Shown: piece by piece, positions 23,903 to 35,697 of the stretch
Numbering within the stretch: position 1 is the first letter of the stretch
How the letters are laid out: each line of letters opens with the position of its first letter
Assembly: GCA_030848705.1 (NCBI GenBank)
Contig: CM061243.1
Coordinates: forward strand, 98,082,436 to 98,146,435
Source: Heracleum sosnowskyi
Taxonomy: Eukaryota; Streptophyta; Magnoliopsida; Apiales; Apiaceae
Direction of reading: 5' to 3'
Length of the DNA: 64,000 nt
The notes under the pieces: model-generated
The model's database searches: none
The model's input: the letters and a program-made list of their open reading frames with translations, nothing else
Told to the model about the DNA's origin: nothing
Translations under genes and position numbers: made by a program

Positions 23903-26155
23903 TGTAACAGCCCCAAATCCGGGGTCGGGGATTTAGGGTTGTCACGATCCATGTACTCCTTGCCTTACCTGTATCACTCACACCATTCATAATTCACCTG
24001 CTCATGACCCCACAATATATGTCTCACACACACACATACACACACAGGTTAGAGTCTCAGAAACGACACAATACAACAACTGCGGAATAAATAATTTTTA
24101 TTACAATACCCAAATGTCTTCTGAATCTGTTATTGATACAATTTCTAAGTATTGTTACATTACCAACTTAGCCTTCTGATGCTCACAATCCTCTAATACC
24201 ATTCATGTCTATACATAAGTTGAATGCCAAAAGCCGTAGCCTGATTCGATTGGTTCGTACTACTCCCGGGATCACTGCTAGAAACTGTTTATGGAAACGC
24301 CTTGCGAGGTATGTGCCGTCCCATTGGCATCCTGCTTCGCTGCTATATATATATAAAATAATAGCAAGAGTGAGCGATAGCTCAGCAAGGTAATGAAAGT
24401 ATGGCATAATTCTGCCCTTAATTCAACCCAGAAATAAAGCGGGTATAAGACAATAATTTGTCAAAGTATCTCGATACTGAAATCATTTCCTTATCGGAAT
24501 GTATTCCAAAATAGTACCATTGTTGAATTTCAAATATCATTTCCATAATAATCTGCAACTTTCGATATTCATACTATGAACAAAGTTCTAGTATAATATA
24601 AAAGATGAAATAACAAGGTAACTCAGTATATCCTTTCCGTAAAATATCTGCTATATAAAATATAAGCAGACTATCAACATATAACTTGAAAGATGAAGTT
24701 ATAAGGAAAATTCAAATATCATCTTTCATATCAAACATTTACCTCATATCATAATTTGGAAATAAAGACAGTGTAAAATATTTCCAATCCACTTTCTAAA
24801 CTTGAATAAACTTGCATGAACTTGAATAAACTTGAGTAAACTTGAATAACTTTTCTTTTCTGGAAACTTGCTTAAAACATGTTCTTTCATGGATGATGAA
24901 CTGTAGATGGAGATTCTAGGCGACAGGAATACCCCTACGATGATCAGTTGCAAGGCGTATCCCCCATGGTCTTTTTCTACGTAGAAGGGAAGAATAGACA
25001 GTCTCTAACTGACCTACCTCCCCGCCTTCGGTTGTAGGGGGGAAGAACAGACCCGTTCATAGTCCGTCGGTCTGTCACCCTCCTCTTACCCTACGGTCGG
25101 GCACATACTTATCATCTAAGGGAAGAACAGACCCGTTCATAGTCCGTCGGTCTTATTATAATTCCCTTAGGGGACAGGCGCCACTCAGTCCCTTACATAT
25201 TCTCCGAGTTCAATTGAATCCACAATTCTGAAACATAAAGTTCCTTTCCCTTTTTCCCCAAGTATACGACTCCACAAAGTAGTCATATCCGGTTGGAAAG
25301 GAAAATTCACCCATATTTCCCCAAGCTGATGCTTGTTCATGGATACAGCTTCTTCCACTGATCTTACTCCTCGAGTCTTGAGGAAGTAATCAAAATTATT
25401 TTGATGGTAGCATACAAAGCTGTTAAATAGTTTCAAAAGGATTTAGGACCGGACAGTCCACTTGGATCAAACATAAAATCTTGAGAAAGGTCCCCTGAGT
25501 CTTTGTAGTTTGAGCGAACATTTAAGTCTTTCTGAATATAGACTTAAAAGGGAAATAGATTTGGGAGCCTTCTCTAATCTATTACTATTTTGCATGGATG
25601 ATCCAAATGTTGCATGGATGATCCAAATGTTGCATCCCTCGAATTAATCTTGTTACATGTTACTTCCATGTCTATATTTAATCCTGTAAATGTTGCCATG
25701 TTCCTCTTGAAACGATTCGAAATATTTCCTAAAGAGCGAATAAAACTCTACACGATTTTCGCAGTGAATAGTAACTATTCACTATTCACTTCAACGATCG
25801 AATCCTTAAATCGACTTTAATAAAATAATAAAATTCCAAAATATTAAATCCTCAAATCCTCAATTTTAATATCTCATTTCTTGAATATAATAATATATAA
25901 TTCACTGCCCGGTCAAATACTATACCAAAATAAAATTTGGAATTTATGAATTTCGATCGTCTTTGCATTCACTTATTTACTCCGTAGATCACTAATATGA
26001 CTTTGGAATATCCACACTACGTCTCGTACATAGGTGGCATGAAAAATTTTCTTAACCCTCAAAATCACTATTCATTCACCAAATTCACTATTCACTGATG
26101 CACTTAATCATAATAAGAAAAGTTTTAATTTTTTCCAAAAATTCGGGTTATTATA
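23903..26155 (-). repeat. 3' LTR of Tekay-2, internally deleted, 2,253 bp
   Basis: It matches 30857-32575 and about 34635-35166 of the 5' LTR. The ~2.05 kb between these is missing. At the deletion point (25594-25640) the 20-bp block GCATGGATGATCCAAATGTT is present twice in tandem, while the 5' LTR has it once (34634). It carries two copies of the CAGACC...GGTCTG hairpin repeat (25040-25150). Confidence 0.9.
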
Positions 26156-26603
26156 GTCTCCCCTCCTTAAAAGGATTCCGTCCCGGAATCAGCTTAGGAA
26201 TAACTGGGGGTACTTCTCTCCCATTGCACTTTCTAACTCCCAAGTGGATTCTTTCACTTCTTGATTTTCCACAACTTCCCATTAGCTTGGCAACCTCGTC
26301 ACTTAGCACTTGCTCTTTTCTATCCGTGATTTCCACAGGTTGTTCTTTGTAAGTCAGACCAGGTTGTATATCTACCTGCTCGTACTCTAACATATGCCGG
26401 GCATCTATAGTATACTGACGTAGCATTGACACATGAACCCCATTATGACCATTCTACGAGTTTGGGGGGGGGGGGTAAGGCTGGCTCGTAGGCCACCTTC
26501 CTGACGCGTTTTAAATCTCAGATGGCCCAATGAATCTCGGGCTCAACTCCCCTTTCTTTCCAAATCTTATTAATTCTTTCCATGGAGATACCTTTAGCAT
26601 CAC
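26156..26603 (-). pseudogene. Tekay-2 purine tract, chromodomain and integrase tail
   Basis: The purine tract AAGGAGGGGAGAC (26156-26168) precedes the 3' LTR. Above it, a 93-codon frame (26151-26432) carries a chromodomain remnant (TYKEQPVEITDRKEQVL) in which the frame is lost near 26290. At 26520-26600 the integrase block VMLKVSPWKELIRFGKKGEL is readable in another frame. A G13 run at 26462-26475 probably reflects slippage. It is homologous to 1079-1739 of Tekay-1 but more damaged. Confidence 0.85.
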
Positions 26604-26608
26604 GAATC

Positions 26609-26709
26609 TCTGACCTCATACTCTCTATCTTGTTTGTACAGAAATACACCAGCATAAACTTGCTTGTCATCCATCAACATGCCATTTAGCTCATCAATAG
26701 CAGTACTAT
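26609..26709 (-). pseudogene. Captured fragment of a host poly(A)-binding protein gene
   Basis: On the minus strand about 30 codons read TAIDELNGMLMDDKQVY followed by AGVFLYKQDRE. This matches the end of the second RRM of plant cytoplasmic poly(A)-binding proteins (family pattern AI-x-x-LNGMLLNDKQVYVG-x-F-x-RKQ-x-RE, known from the family). It lies exactly between two integrase blocks (DRQRKYAD-x-AREY and VMLKVSPWK) that are adjacent in Tekay-1. The flanks share REY on both sides (AREYRD before, DREYEV after), so the joint may have used short homology. No intron or promoter is present. It is a gene fragment and cannot encode a working RRM. Confidence 0.82.
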
Positions 26710-26710
26710 C

Positions 26711-27700
26711 TCTATACTCGCGGGCTTAGTCCGCATACTTTCTCTGTCTGTCTTGGTTGTCACTAGCCGCTTGTTGGTGAAATCTTTTGTCTTTCTAGTT
26801 TGTTGGACTAACTTGGGTTTTGTGTAAAATCTCATCCTTTAATTCCCGATCATTCGGAATCCATCTCTGTCTCATTTTAATTAAGGGTATCGGCCACCAC
26901 ATTGGCCTTCCCCGGATGGTAGGGTATCTTACAGTCATAATCCTAGGTCAATTCTAGCCATTTCTCCATCTCATGCTATCTACTATCACGGGTAACTCAA
27001 AGCCAATTCATTACATTCCATAAAATTTGTGGGTGCATTAGTCAACCCAAAATAACCTCGCTGAAAACTCGAAGTGTCTATTCCTAGTACGAATCGAAGT
27101 CTTGGGTATATCCTCGGATTTAACTTCCCACTGGTGATACCCAGTTCTTAAATAAATTTGGAAATATACAGCGTTTTTCCGCTGATCAAACAATCATTTA
27201 CAAGGGTACCTATTCTCCATGTCGAACTCATACAACTCTCGAGGTTCGATGCATAATCTTGTGCTAACATCTTTCTCTCTCACAACAACACCGGGCTCTC
27301 CATGGTGGTACACTGGGTCTTATCATACCCTTATACAACAACTCTTGTAACTGAGTCACTAACCCTTTCATTCCCATTATACTCTGAATACTCGGTATTC
27401 ATTCTCATGTCATCCAAATCGATATCTGGTAGCTCATTAAAACCTTGTACAATCTCCCAAAACCATTGTAGTTCCCTTTATACTTGGTATCTCTTTTCTT
27501 GGCGTCAACCATAAGAGCTAATTAAGCCTCGTATTTCTTGACGTAATAGTTTCTTAGTCCGAACTATATTCAAGAATCTCTAAATCTGCCTCCATCCTTT
27601 AATTATTACTCTTTTTTTTTGCAATCAATTGGCTCCATTGGGTGTCAACCAACCCATCCTTATTATAATATTAACTTCTCCCAACTTGAAAGGAATCAGG
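26711..27700 (-). pseudogene. Decayed pol of Tekay-2
   Basis: Minus-strand frames shift repeatedly. Recognisable pieces are the integrase linker QDRQRKYAD (26720-26760) and an RT piece RGYFGLTNAPTNFMEC (26995-27050). The integrase core, zinc finger and most of RNase H are missing: the distance from linker to RT is only ~250 bp, against more than 1 kb in Tekay-1. Tekay-2 therefore carries a large internal pol deletion as well as point damage. Confidence 0.75.
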
Positions 27701-28530
27701 TCTATCAAAAGTGTCGACCTCATATTTCTAGTTCACAACCTGGATGTACCAGTCCTGTGGGAAAATCCCTCGATTGACTATTTCTACTTGTAATTATTCC
27801 CTTAGTGGCTCGGCCTTAAGGTTTAATTGTCATGCAACTTCTTGATATACAACGATACATTAGCTCTGTCTAAATAGTATAGAAGGGCACCTGCTATTTA
27901 AAGGTCCTGACCGTGGGCTGCTTGTTGGAGGTAGCCCTGGTTGAAACCTACTGGCTTTCTTTTCTTCTGTGTTCACAAACTCCGGAACAAACCTCGATAA
28001 TTCGGAAAACTTGGCCTCATACTCGGTCACAGTCATGGTTTCTTGTTTTAACTCTTTAACTTTCATTTTCATCCGGGTCTCCATATATTTCCGAAAATTA
28101 TTCCTCTAAAACAACACACGCTGCACCTCTCCCAAGTCACAATACCAGCTCCCTCTGACTCCATCGTCAGTACTTATCTTGCTAACCCAGAGGTAGTGCC
28201 CATTCGTAAACAATTCCTCCAAAATCTCAATTCCACTATAGGGCATCTATCTAACACCGTTGTCACTGGAGTTCACGACACATCACTATTCCTTTCACAT
28301 ATATCGATTGACACACTTCCCATTATCATAATATCCTTGGGAGAATAAACCAATTTCATTGTTATGTCACTAACATTCTATTCGTTTTAGAGATTCGCTC
28401 CTGTCATAGGCGATTTCGTTGCGAATCTAATTCCTATCAGCGATTTTTGACTTATTTGACCTGGTTGGCCTCCCCTTACAATTCAATGAGGATAACAAAA
28501 ATTATGGGGCCTTGAAAAGACAGCTCCCAT
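27701..28530 (-). pseudogene. Decayed gag of Tekay-2
   Basis: A clear gag core occurs at 27900-28084: METRMKMKVKELKQETMTVT, then YEAKFSELSRFVPEFVNTEE, the conserved capsid region of Tekay/Del gag. The zinc knuckle is not clear. The expected start is near 28500, judged by the usual distance from this block, but no intact start codon can be named. Confidence 0.75.
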
Positions 28531-28689
28531 ATCAAGGAAAACGTCACACACTGGTGATCATAAGGTTATGAGTTTTAAGGTAACCTTATTGGAGGTAAGA
28601 GAATTTACCGAGAGATCAACATGATCATAAGAACTCAGCGTTGTGTGCCTCGATTGAGACATTACTAAAGGTAATTAGCCTTCTTGTAT

Positions 28690-28790
28690 TTCACAACTTA
28701 CAAGTGATGGCGTCCCATCAGACTTCTATCACACAGACAGATAGTCCTTGTAGCCCCTATAAGTATAGGGTTGTTCGTCTCAGTGGAAGT
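28690..28790 (-). other. Three-hairpin leader module, Tekay-2 copy
   Basis: On the element strand: palindrome CCCTATA-CT-TATAGGG (28755-28770), hairpin CTATC/GATAG (within 28722-28745) and hairpin TGATGG-GACG-CCATCA (28705-28720). It is preceded by GAGACGAACAA. Similarity to the Tekay-3 copy continues ~100 bp further downstream (ACAAGAAGGCTAATTACC and beyond). It sits about 150-250 bp upstream of the expected gag start. Confidence 0.78.
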
Positions 28791-30840
28791 TGAAAAGTAT
28801 GAAAGCAATTCGATATCAATTTAATGACTATCGTCTTTCGACAATATTTCTTAAAGGAACACCTTGGATTAAAATTGAACAGATTCCAAAGGTGCGGTTT
28901 CCAATGAAAATACAAAGAAAAGAATAACCAAAAAGATACTGGTACTTAACAAACAAGTAGTGAGGTATCACCATAGGGTCATTCATTATTTGAAGAAAAG
29001 TAAAAGCTTAAATAACATTATTTGACAGGCTTCGAAAACCTGAAAGTAGGCATTGTGACAGCCTCTGGCACAAGTGAAACTGAATATGGTTTAGCACAAG
29101 TGTTATAAAACAACTTCGAAGAGGGAATATACCCTTTATCAGAATTCTTTCCTGGAGAGAGGTCAAGATAGATCATAGATTGGGGAGGTACCCCACATAA
29201 TTTGCAAATGGGGAGGGTACTACCAAGGTCTCTACGGATGCCTTTTATGTCGGCTCCTCTAATGGATAATCGTTCAATTCCAAAGCTTTTCTTTTCCACG
29301 CACCCTAAGTTGTTCGATACTTACGTCATTGCCGACTTATAATAGTCGCTACGGATTCAACCATCGACCTTTGCAACTGCAGGGAATTCTATTCGATTCG
29401 GCGCAAGCATCTCAAGCAAGCGTTCTATCGTAAGAGGACTTCGATACCGTTGTCGCCCATAGCAATGACAATTCCTCATGTCGACTGGGCGGTACTCCGG
29501 AAGATCGTTAGAATCTACAGGCTTAAATCCGGTCTCTATTTCAATCATCCTTATACCCAATATTCCTTCTACCATATCAATCCCGTGTGCTACCTAATCT
29601 TAACACTTTTGGCACAATAGCCTTTTCATTTAAGTCAATCCCGGAATTTCTCAGTCCGTCTTGGTCCTTAAATATATTTCGCCTTTACCGTCCAATCTCA
29701 ACTTCATCATTTTATCTCTACAATCAATTATAGCAATCAGGGTCTGTCCACCAACCCATATAACGGCTATCTTATCCAATCCACAGGGTTCGCTCTAGTT
29801 TCCACTCTCTTTGGTGACATCCTCTGGTAATCAGAAAGACAAGGTTTGCCAAAATTTGCTGAATTTCTTTCCAAAATCAGGGAAACTTGATCAATCTATT
29901 TACCTACTAGTAATGCTCGGATCTGATTTCCGACCTTTCTGTTCTATCCTCATAATTCCTTCCTGGTTTCCTGAGGGTGGTAAATCTCGTTCTCGATTCC
30001 GTCTTAGCGTGCTTGTCTTATAATATCATTTGCATGGTACATATACCCAAAATTTTCCTTGAGATAATAAAATCCCTCAATGATGTAATAGACACTATTT
30101 CCAGTGGAATCGCTGGTCGTGGGGTGTTGAAACCTCGTAGCCAAAGCAATTCCTTTCACTATTCTTAGGCAACTAAGTACCCTTAATCGTTCGTGAAAAT
30201 ATGAACATCTTGGTTCTTACGTATGCTGCCTCCTTATGGGCAACTATAACCGACTACGAGTAACAGGTTTCGTTCAAGTCGCATCAATCCACTGATACTG
30301 GCTATACTGCCTCTACCTCTTCTGCTTTGGAGACTCTACTCCATTTTCTTTGTCATACCTCTTGATGAATCATGAACGATCCTTAAACTCTCGTCTCGTC
30401 ACTTATTTATCCCTTGAAGGTTCGTCCGGTCTTATTATTAGACCTCAAGTAACACACCACATCTTTATCAATCGGCACATTTTCTACAAGATTCTTCCCT
30501 TGACCCACCATGGGGTCTTCCTCTAGATCCTCCTATGGATCTTCCTTTATCGGGTCTCCGTCCATTTCAAGGAGCGCATCATCAAATGCCTACTCGAAGG
30601 CCTCGGGGTCTGGTATCTCAGAATCCCATCAATCTATAACTCATACGAATCGAGGTGCCTAACCACGAAGTCCTAAGTACGGTTTCCTAAAAGAAGTCCC
30701 CTCTCGGGCTTCATCTTAAACAGTCAGGGTCATGTCCTCTAACCCGACTACGAACTCAATTTGAGCTCTAGATGTTCTTATCATTATTAAGGGTATTGTA
30801 AGACTCGATCTCCTATCGTTTCTGAGGACTGTAACCTAAG
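28791..30840 (-). other. Long leader of Tekay-2
   Basis: About 2 kb lies between the PBS and the hairpin module. Frames of up to 93 codons exist on the minus strand (29018-29299) but I recognise none. No TATA or other clear signal was found. Confidence 0.6.
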
Positions 30841-30852
30841 GCTCTGATACCA
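30841..30852 (-). other. Primer-binding site of Tekay-2
   Basis: The minus strand reads TGGTATCAGAGC, complementary to initiator tRNA-Met, four bases from the 5' LTR end (LTR terminus GGGGCTGTTACA). Confidence 0.93.
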
Positions 30853-30856
30853 TCTC

Positions 30857-33800
30857 TGTAACAGCCCCAAATCCGGGGTCGGGGATTTAGGGTTGTCACG
30901 ATCCATGTACTCCTTGCCTTACCTGTATCACTCACACCATTCATAATTCACCTGCTCATGACCCCACAATATATGTCTCACACACACACAGGTTAGAGTC
31001 TCAGAAACGACACAATACAACAACTGCGGAATAAATAATTTTTATTACAATACCCAAATGTCTTTTGAATCTGTTATTGATACAATTTCTAAGTATTGTT
31101 ACATTACCAACTTAGCCTTCTGATGCTCACAATCCTCTAATACCATTCATGTCTATACATAAGTTGAATGCCAAAAGCCGTAGCCTGATTCGATTGGTTC
31201 GTACTACTCCCGGGATCACTGCTAGAAACTGTTTATGGAAACGCCTTGCGAGGTATGTGTCGTCCCATTGGCATCCTTCTTCGCTGCTATATAATATATA
31301 TAAAATAATAGCAAGAGTGAGCGATAGCTCAGCAAGGTAATGAAAGTATGGCATAATTCTGCCCTTAATTCAACCCAGAAATAAAGCGGGTATAAGACAA
31401 TAATTTGTCAAAGTATCTCGATACTGAAATCATTTCCTTATCGGAATGTATTCCAAAATAGTACCATTGTTGAATTTCAAATATCATTTCCATAATACTC
31501 TGCAACTTTCGATATTCATACTATGAACAAAGTTCTAGTATAATATAAAAGATGAAATAACAAGGTAACTCAGTATATCCTTTCCGTAAAATATCTGCTA
31601 TATAAAATATAAGCAGACTATCAACATATAACTTGAAAGATGAAGTTATAAGGAAAATTCAAATATCATCTTTCATATCAAACATTTACCTCATATCATA
31701 ATTTGGAAATAAAGACAGTGTAAAATATTTCCAATCCACTTTCTAAACTTGAATAAACTTGCATGAACTTGAATAAACTTGAGTAAACTTGAATAACTTT
31801 TCTTTTCTGGAAACTTGCTTAAAACATGTTCTTTCATGGATGATGAACTGTAGATGGAGATTCTAGGCGACATGAATACCCCTACGATGATCAGTCGCAA
31901 GGCGTATCCCCCATGGTCTTTTTCTACGTAGAAGGGAAGAATAGACAGTCTCTAACTGACCTACCTCCCCGCCTTCGATTGTAGGGGGGAAGAACAGATC
32001 CGTTCATAGTCCGTCGGTCTGTTACTCTCCTCTGGGTGGGAAAACAGACCCGTTCATAGTCCGTCGGTCTGTCACCCTCCTCTTACCCTACGGTCGGGCA
32101 CATACTTATCATCTAAGGGAAGAACAGACCCGTTCATAGTCCGTCGGTCTTTTTGTAATTCCCTTAGGGGACAGGCGCCACTCAGTCCCTTACATATTCT
32201 CCGAGTTCAATTGAATCCACAATTCTGAAACATAAAGTTCCTTTCCCTTTTTCCCCAAGTATACGACTCCACAAAGTAGTCATATCCGGTTGGAAAGGAA
32301 AATTCACCCATATTTCCCCAAGCTGATGCTTGTTCATGGATACAGCTTCTTCCACTGATCTTACTCCTCGAGTCTTGAGGAAGTAATCAAAATTATTTTG
32401 ATGGTAGCATACAAAGCTGTTAAATAGTTTCAAAAGGATTTAGGACCGGGCAGTCCACTTGGATCAAACATAAAATCTTGAGAAAGGTCCCCTGAGTCTT
32501 TGTAGTTTGAGCGAACATTTAAGTCCTTCTGAATATAGACTTAAAAGGGAAATAGATTTGGGAGCCTTCTCTAATTATATTTATAATTGTCTGAATAAAA
32601 CTTTATTAGTTATCTAGGATTAAAGAATAGTTTTCACAAAATACTTCCTTAAGAAGTAGGGCTTTAAATAATTAATGAAAACTATATTTAATAAAGAATA
32701 TTTATTTAGAAGTAATTTCCAAATACTTTCTTAACAAAAGAAGGGATGATAAATAATAATGATAATATAACCCTAGATAACAACTGATACCATTCCCGGT
32801 CCGTAGAATAAATACAGAGTAAATACCCCCTACTGAGGGATTTTTCTTAACATATTGGCTTATGAATATTGCCATAACCATAGCTTATAAATCCAACTTG
32901 TACTTAGCATCATACGTATCATTTCGAAATCATGAACACATAGCATATATCTCAAAATCTTTTATTTATCACAACAACAGTTTATAGAGGCATAGGTTTG
33001 AAAAATTGCATCTAGTATATGCATATATCAGAATATGGTACTTTAAAATACAGCATGTAATGAGAAAACTTGCCTGATGCTCGAGAAGTGATAGGGGTTC
33101 GCGACGATGCCGGACAATCTAGACAAAGTCAAAGAAAACGCACGATTAATCCCCTGGATAATCCACTTGTACTCAATGCTTAAACACGTAAGCGAAACAC
33201 AACCAAGGAATTACTAGCTCGTTATAGGCTCATACTAAGTCCACGTTTAGTCGACAATTACTTCAGTCGTAGGTTTAGTCCGAAATCGATCCTCGAATAC
33301 AAGTTATACTTAACCATTTACAACATTGGTTTCTAAGTCATGTTCTTAGTGGTTTTCACTTGCGCGACCTCGGCTAAAACATTTTTATAAAATCGAAAAA
33401 TAATCTTTTTAATCCGAATATTTTTCGTGAGCCTTCCTAACTGTCTCTAGCATTATTCCTCAAAGTTTCACATTTTAATATGGCTTCTAAGTTGTCCAAA
33501 TATAGCCTCAAAGTGACTGACCAGAGATGGGTTGTTCCTCCGAACGGCGTTTACTAAACCTCACTTTTCTCTTAAACCGTAATTCGTATAGACATGATCT
33601 TTATACCAAAACAACCCTTAAAACAAGACCTACATGTTCATGGTCAGTGTTGTTCAAAAATATTCCAAGACCAGTTCGTAATTCTTGCTCAAAACAGCCT
33701 TAAATCAAATGGGCATTACGACGGCTATAATCGTAACGTTTCCCGGTTTTTGTTATGTCAAAACCTCTTAAAACCAAATAAATTCAACAACCCAACAATT

Positions 33801-35166
33801 TTACAACATAATCAGTTTATATAATTCAAGAACATATCACCAACATCAACCAACAACAAGTATCCATCAAGATTTAACCATACATACTCCAAATTCCATA
33901 AACATGCTTATTCTTGAACATTACTAAAAACTTCACTTAAAATCCAACATAAATCAAAGGGTGGATGAGTGGTATACCTTCCTTGATGCTTCATATACAC
34001 TAACAATGGTTTATAATCCTTCCTTGAGCTTTGAACAAACCTTATCAAGCTTAATCCATAAGAAACAAAATCAAGAATCATGAAAAGTTACTATTCATCA
34101 TCACTTTGTAAAATCCATATAAAATCGAAAAACAAGAGTTTGGTTCTCACCTTTTTACCACACCTTCGACTCTTCAAGGGGTTTCTTTTGAGTCCTATAT
34201 CATCACCAGGGGATGCTTGAAGCTCAACTTATTGGCTTTCTAAGGTGAGTGGTCGAAACTGGAAAAGGCAGGACAGTTTCGGTTCTCCGACTTGGGGAAG
34301 GGATTTGACTAGGCTACACTCCTTTGTTGGCCATGAAATTTTTAACGAATGTTGCCCATGAAGTGGAGAAGCTATGGTTAAAATTAGGTGATTTAAGGAT
34401 GGATAGAAATGGAGTTATGGATTTTTCTTTGGACTCTGTTTCTGCTGGGCAGAATGGGGGGGGGGGGAAGAGAGTTCTTCTCTCTTTCTTTTTCTTTTCT
34501 TGGTTAATAATAATAATGCTGATATTTTGTATAAAAGTGGTGAGTCATCACCTCTAGTTGTCTCATCTTGTGACACTTGTCCAACATGCATTGGCTTAGA
34601 TAAAGTAGCTTTACTGGTTCGTTTTCCTTTCGCATGGATGATCCAAATGTTGCATCCCTCGAATTAATTTTGTTACATGTTACTTCCATGTCTATATTTA
34701 ATCCTGTAAATATTGTCCTGTTCCTCTTGAAACGATTCGAAATATTTCCTAAAGAGCGAATAAAACTCTACACGATTTTTGCAGTGAATAGTAACTATTC
34801 ACTATTCACTTCAACGATCGAATCCTTAAATCGACTTTAATAAAATAATAAAATTCCAAAATATTAAATCCTCAATTTTAATATCTCATTTCTTGAATAT
34901 AATAATATATAATTCACTGCCCGGTCAAATACTATACCAAAATAAAATTTGGAATTTCTGAATTCCGATCATCTTTGCATTCACTTATTTACTCTGTAGA
35001 TCACTAATATGACTTTGGAATATCCACACTACGTCTCGTACATAGGTGGCATGAAAATTTTTCTTAACCCTCAAAATCACTATTCATTCACCAAATTCAC
35101 TATTCACTGATGCACTTAATCATAATAAGAAAATTTTAAATTTTTCCAAAAATTCGGGTTATTATA
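30857..35166 (-). repeat. 5' LTR of Tekay-2, 4,310 bp, full length
   Basis: The LTR is bounded by the PBS and by the target duplication at 35167. It contains the ~2.05 kb (about 32575-34634) absent from the 3' LTR. Inside are three copies of a hairpin repeat (31987-32150), a G12 run near 34457 and repeated TGAATAGT/ACTATTCA stretches near 34785-34810 and 35085-35108. ORFs here are short and non-conserved. Confidence 0.92.
31987..32150. repeat. Hairpin-forming repeat in Tekay-2 LTR
   Basis: The ~30-bp unit CAGACCCGTTCATAGTCC plus GTCGGTCTG occurs three times here and twice in the 3' LTR (25040-25150). Each unit is an imperfect inverted repeat (CAGACC/GGTCTG). The copy number differs between the two LTRs of one element. 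Confidence 0.8.
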
Positions 35167-35171
35167 CGTGT

Positions 35172-35697
35172 TGTAGTATCCCAACACTGTATCAGGCCTG
35201 CAAAGACTACGACAAAAGCTTAAGAGATAACAAGACAAAGCTTACCAATTCGAGAGTATGACAAATCAACATCTACTGGAATTTTGTTAGCTAAATATAG
35301 AATGTATCTAGATTACTTTTTCTGTACTAATAACTCTGATTGTATAGCAATTTGGGTAAGACACACGGGTAGGAAAATTGTAAGGAGCTGCCACAAGAAA
35401 ATGACAGCAGCTCCACAAACCCGTGATGATAGAGATAGGAGTAGTATACTTAGACTATCTCTCATTCTATGTTGTGAATCTCGGAGGGAATTGAAGCTTG
35501 AGAAAGACATACTTTTCTCAAGGTTGTAGCAACACTTTGCAAAATAAATAAAACATTTATTTTGTGATTAATCTACTTGTGTTTGCATTTCTTCTACTGA
35601 TAAACATTAATCTTGGTTTTAGTTGTTCAAACATAGATTGAAATTTATCAGTATTGCATTCAACCCCCCCCCCTTCTGTAATACTCAAGGACCAACA
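35172..35697 (+). mobile_element. SIRE-D solo LTR, right part
   Basis: Continuation of 23393-23902. It contains an inverted repeat CTTGAGAAAG/CTTTTCTCAAG (35497-35522) followed 20 bp later by AATAAA (35543-35548), then the C11 tract CCTTCTGTAA and the LTR end at 35697. The TTAAC target duplication follows (35698-35702). Confidence 0.9.

Larger units (their letters stand above)
23903..35166 (-). mobile_element. Tekay-2: chromovirus inserted in the SIRE-D solo LTR
   Basis: Complete insertion with 5-bp target duplication CGTGT (23898-23902 and 35167-35171). On the minus strand: 5' LTR 30857-35166 (4,310 bp), PBS, ~2.3 kb leader, gag remnant, pol remnant, chromodomain, purine tract and 3' LTR 23903-26155 (2,253 bp). 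The two LTRs are about 99% identical by eye where they overlap, but the 3' LTR lacks ~2.05 kb. The coding region is heavily decayed and contains a piece of a host poly(A)-binding-protein gene. Confidence 0.93.

Noticed and set aside
29018..29299. 93-codon minus-strand ORF in the Tekay-2 leader
   Set aside because: It has no recognisable domain and no counterpart in the Tekay-1 or Tekay-3 leaders.
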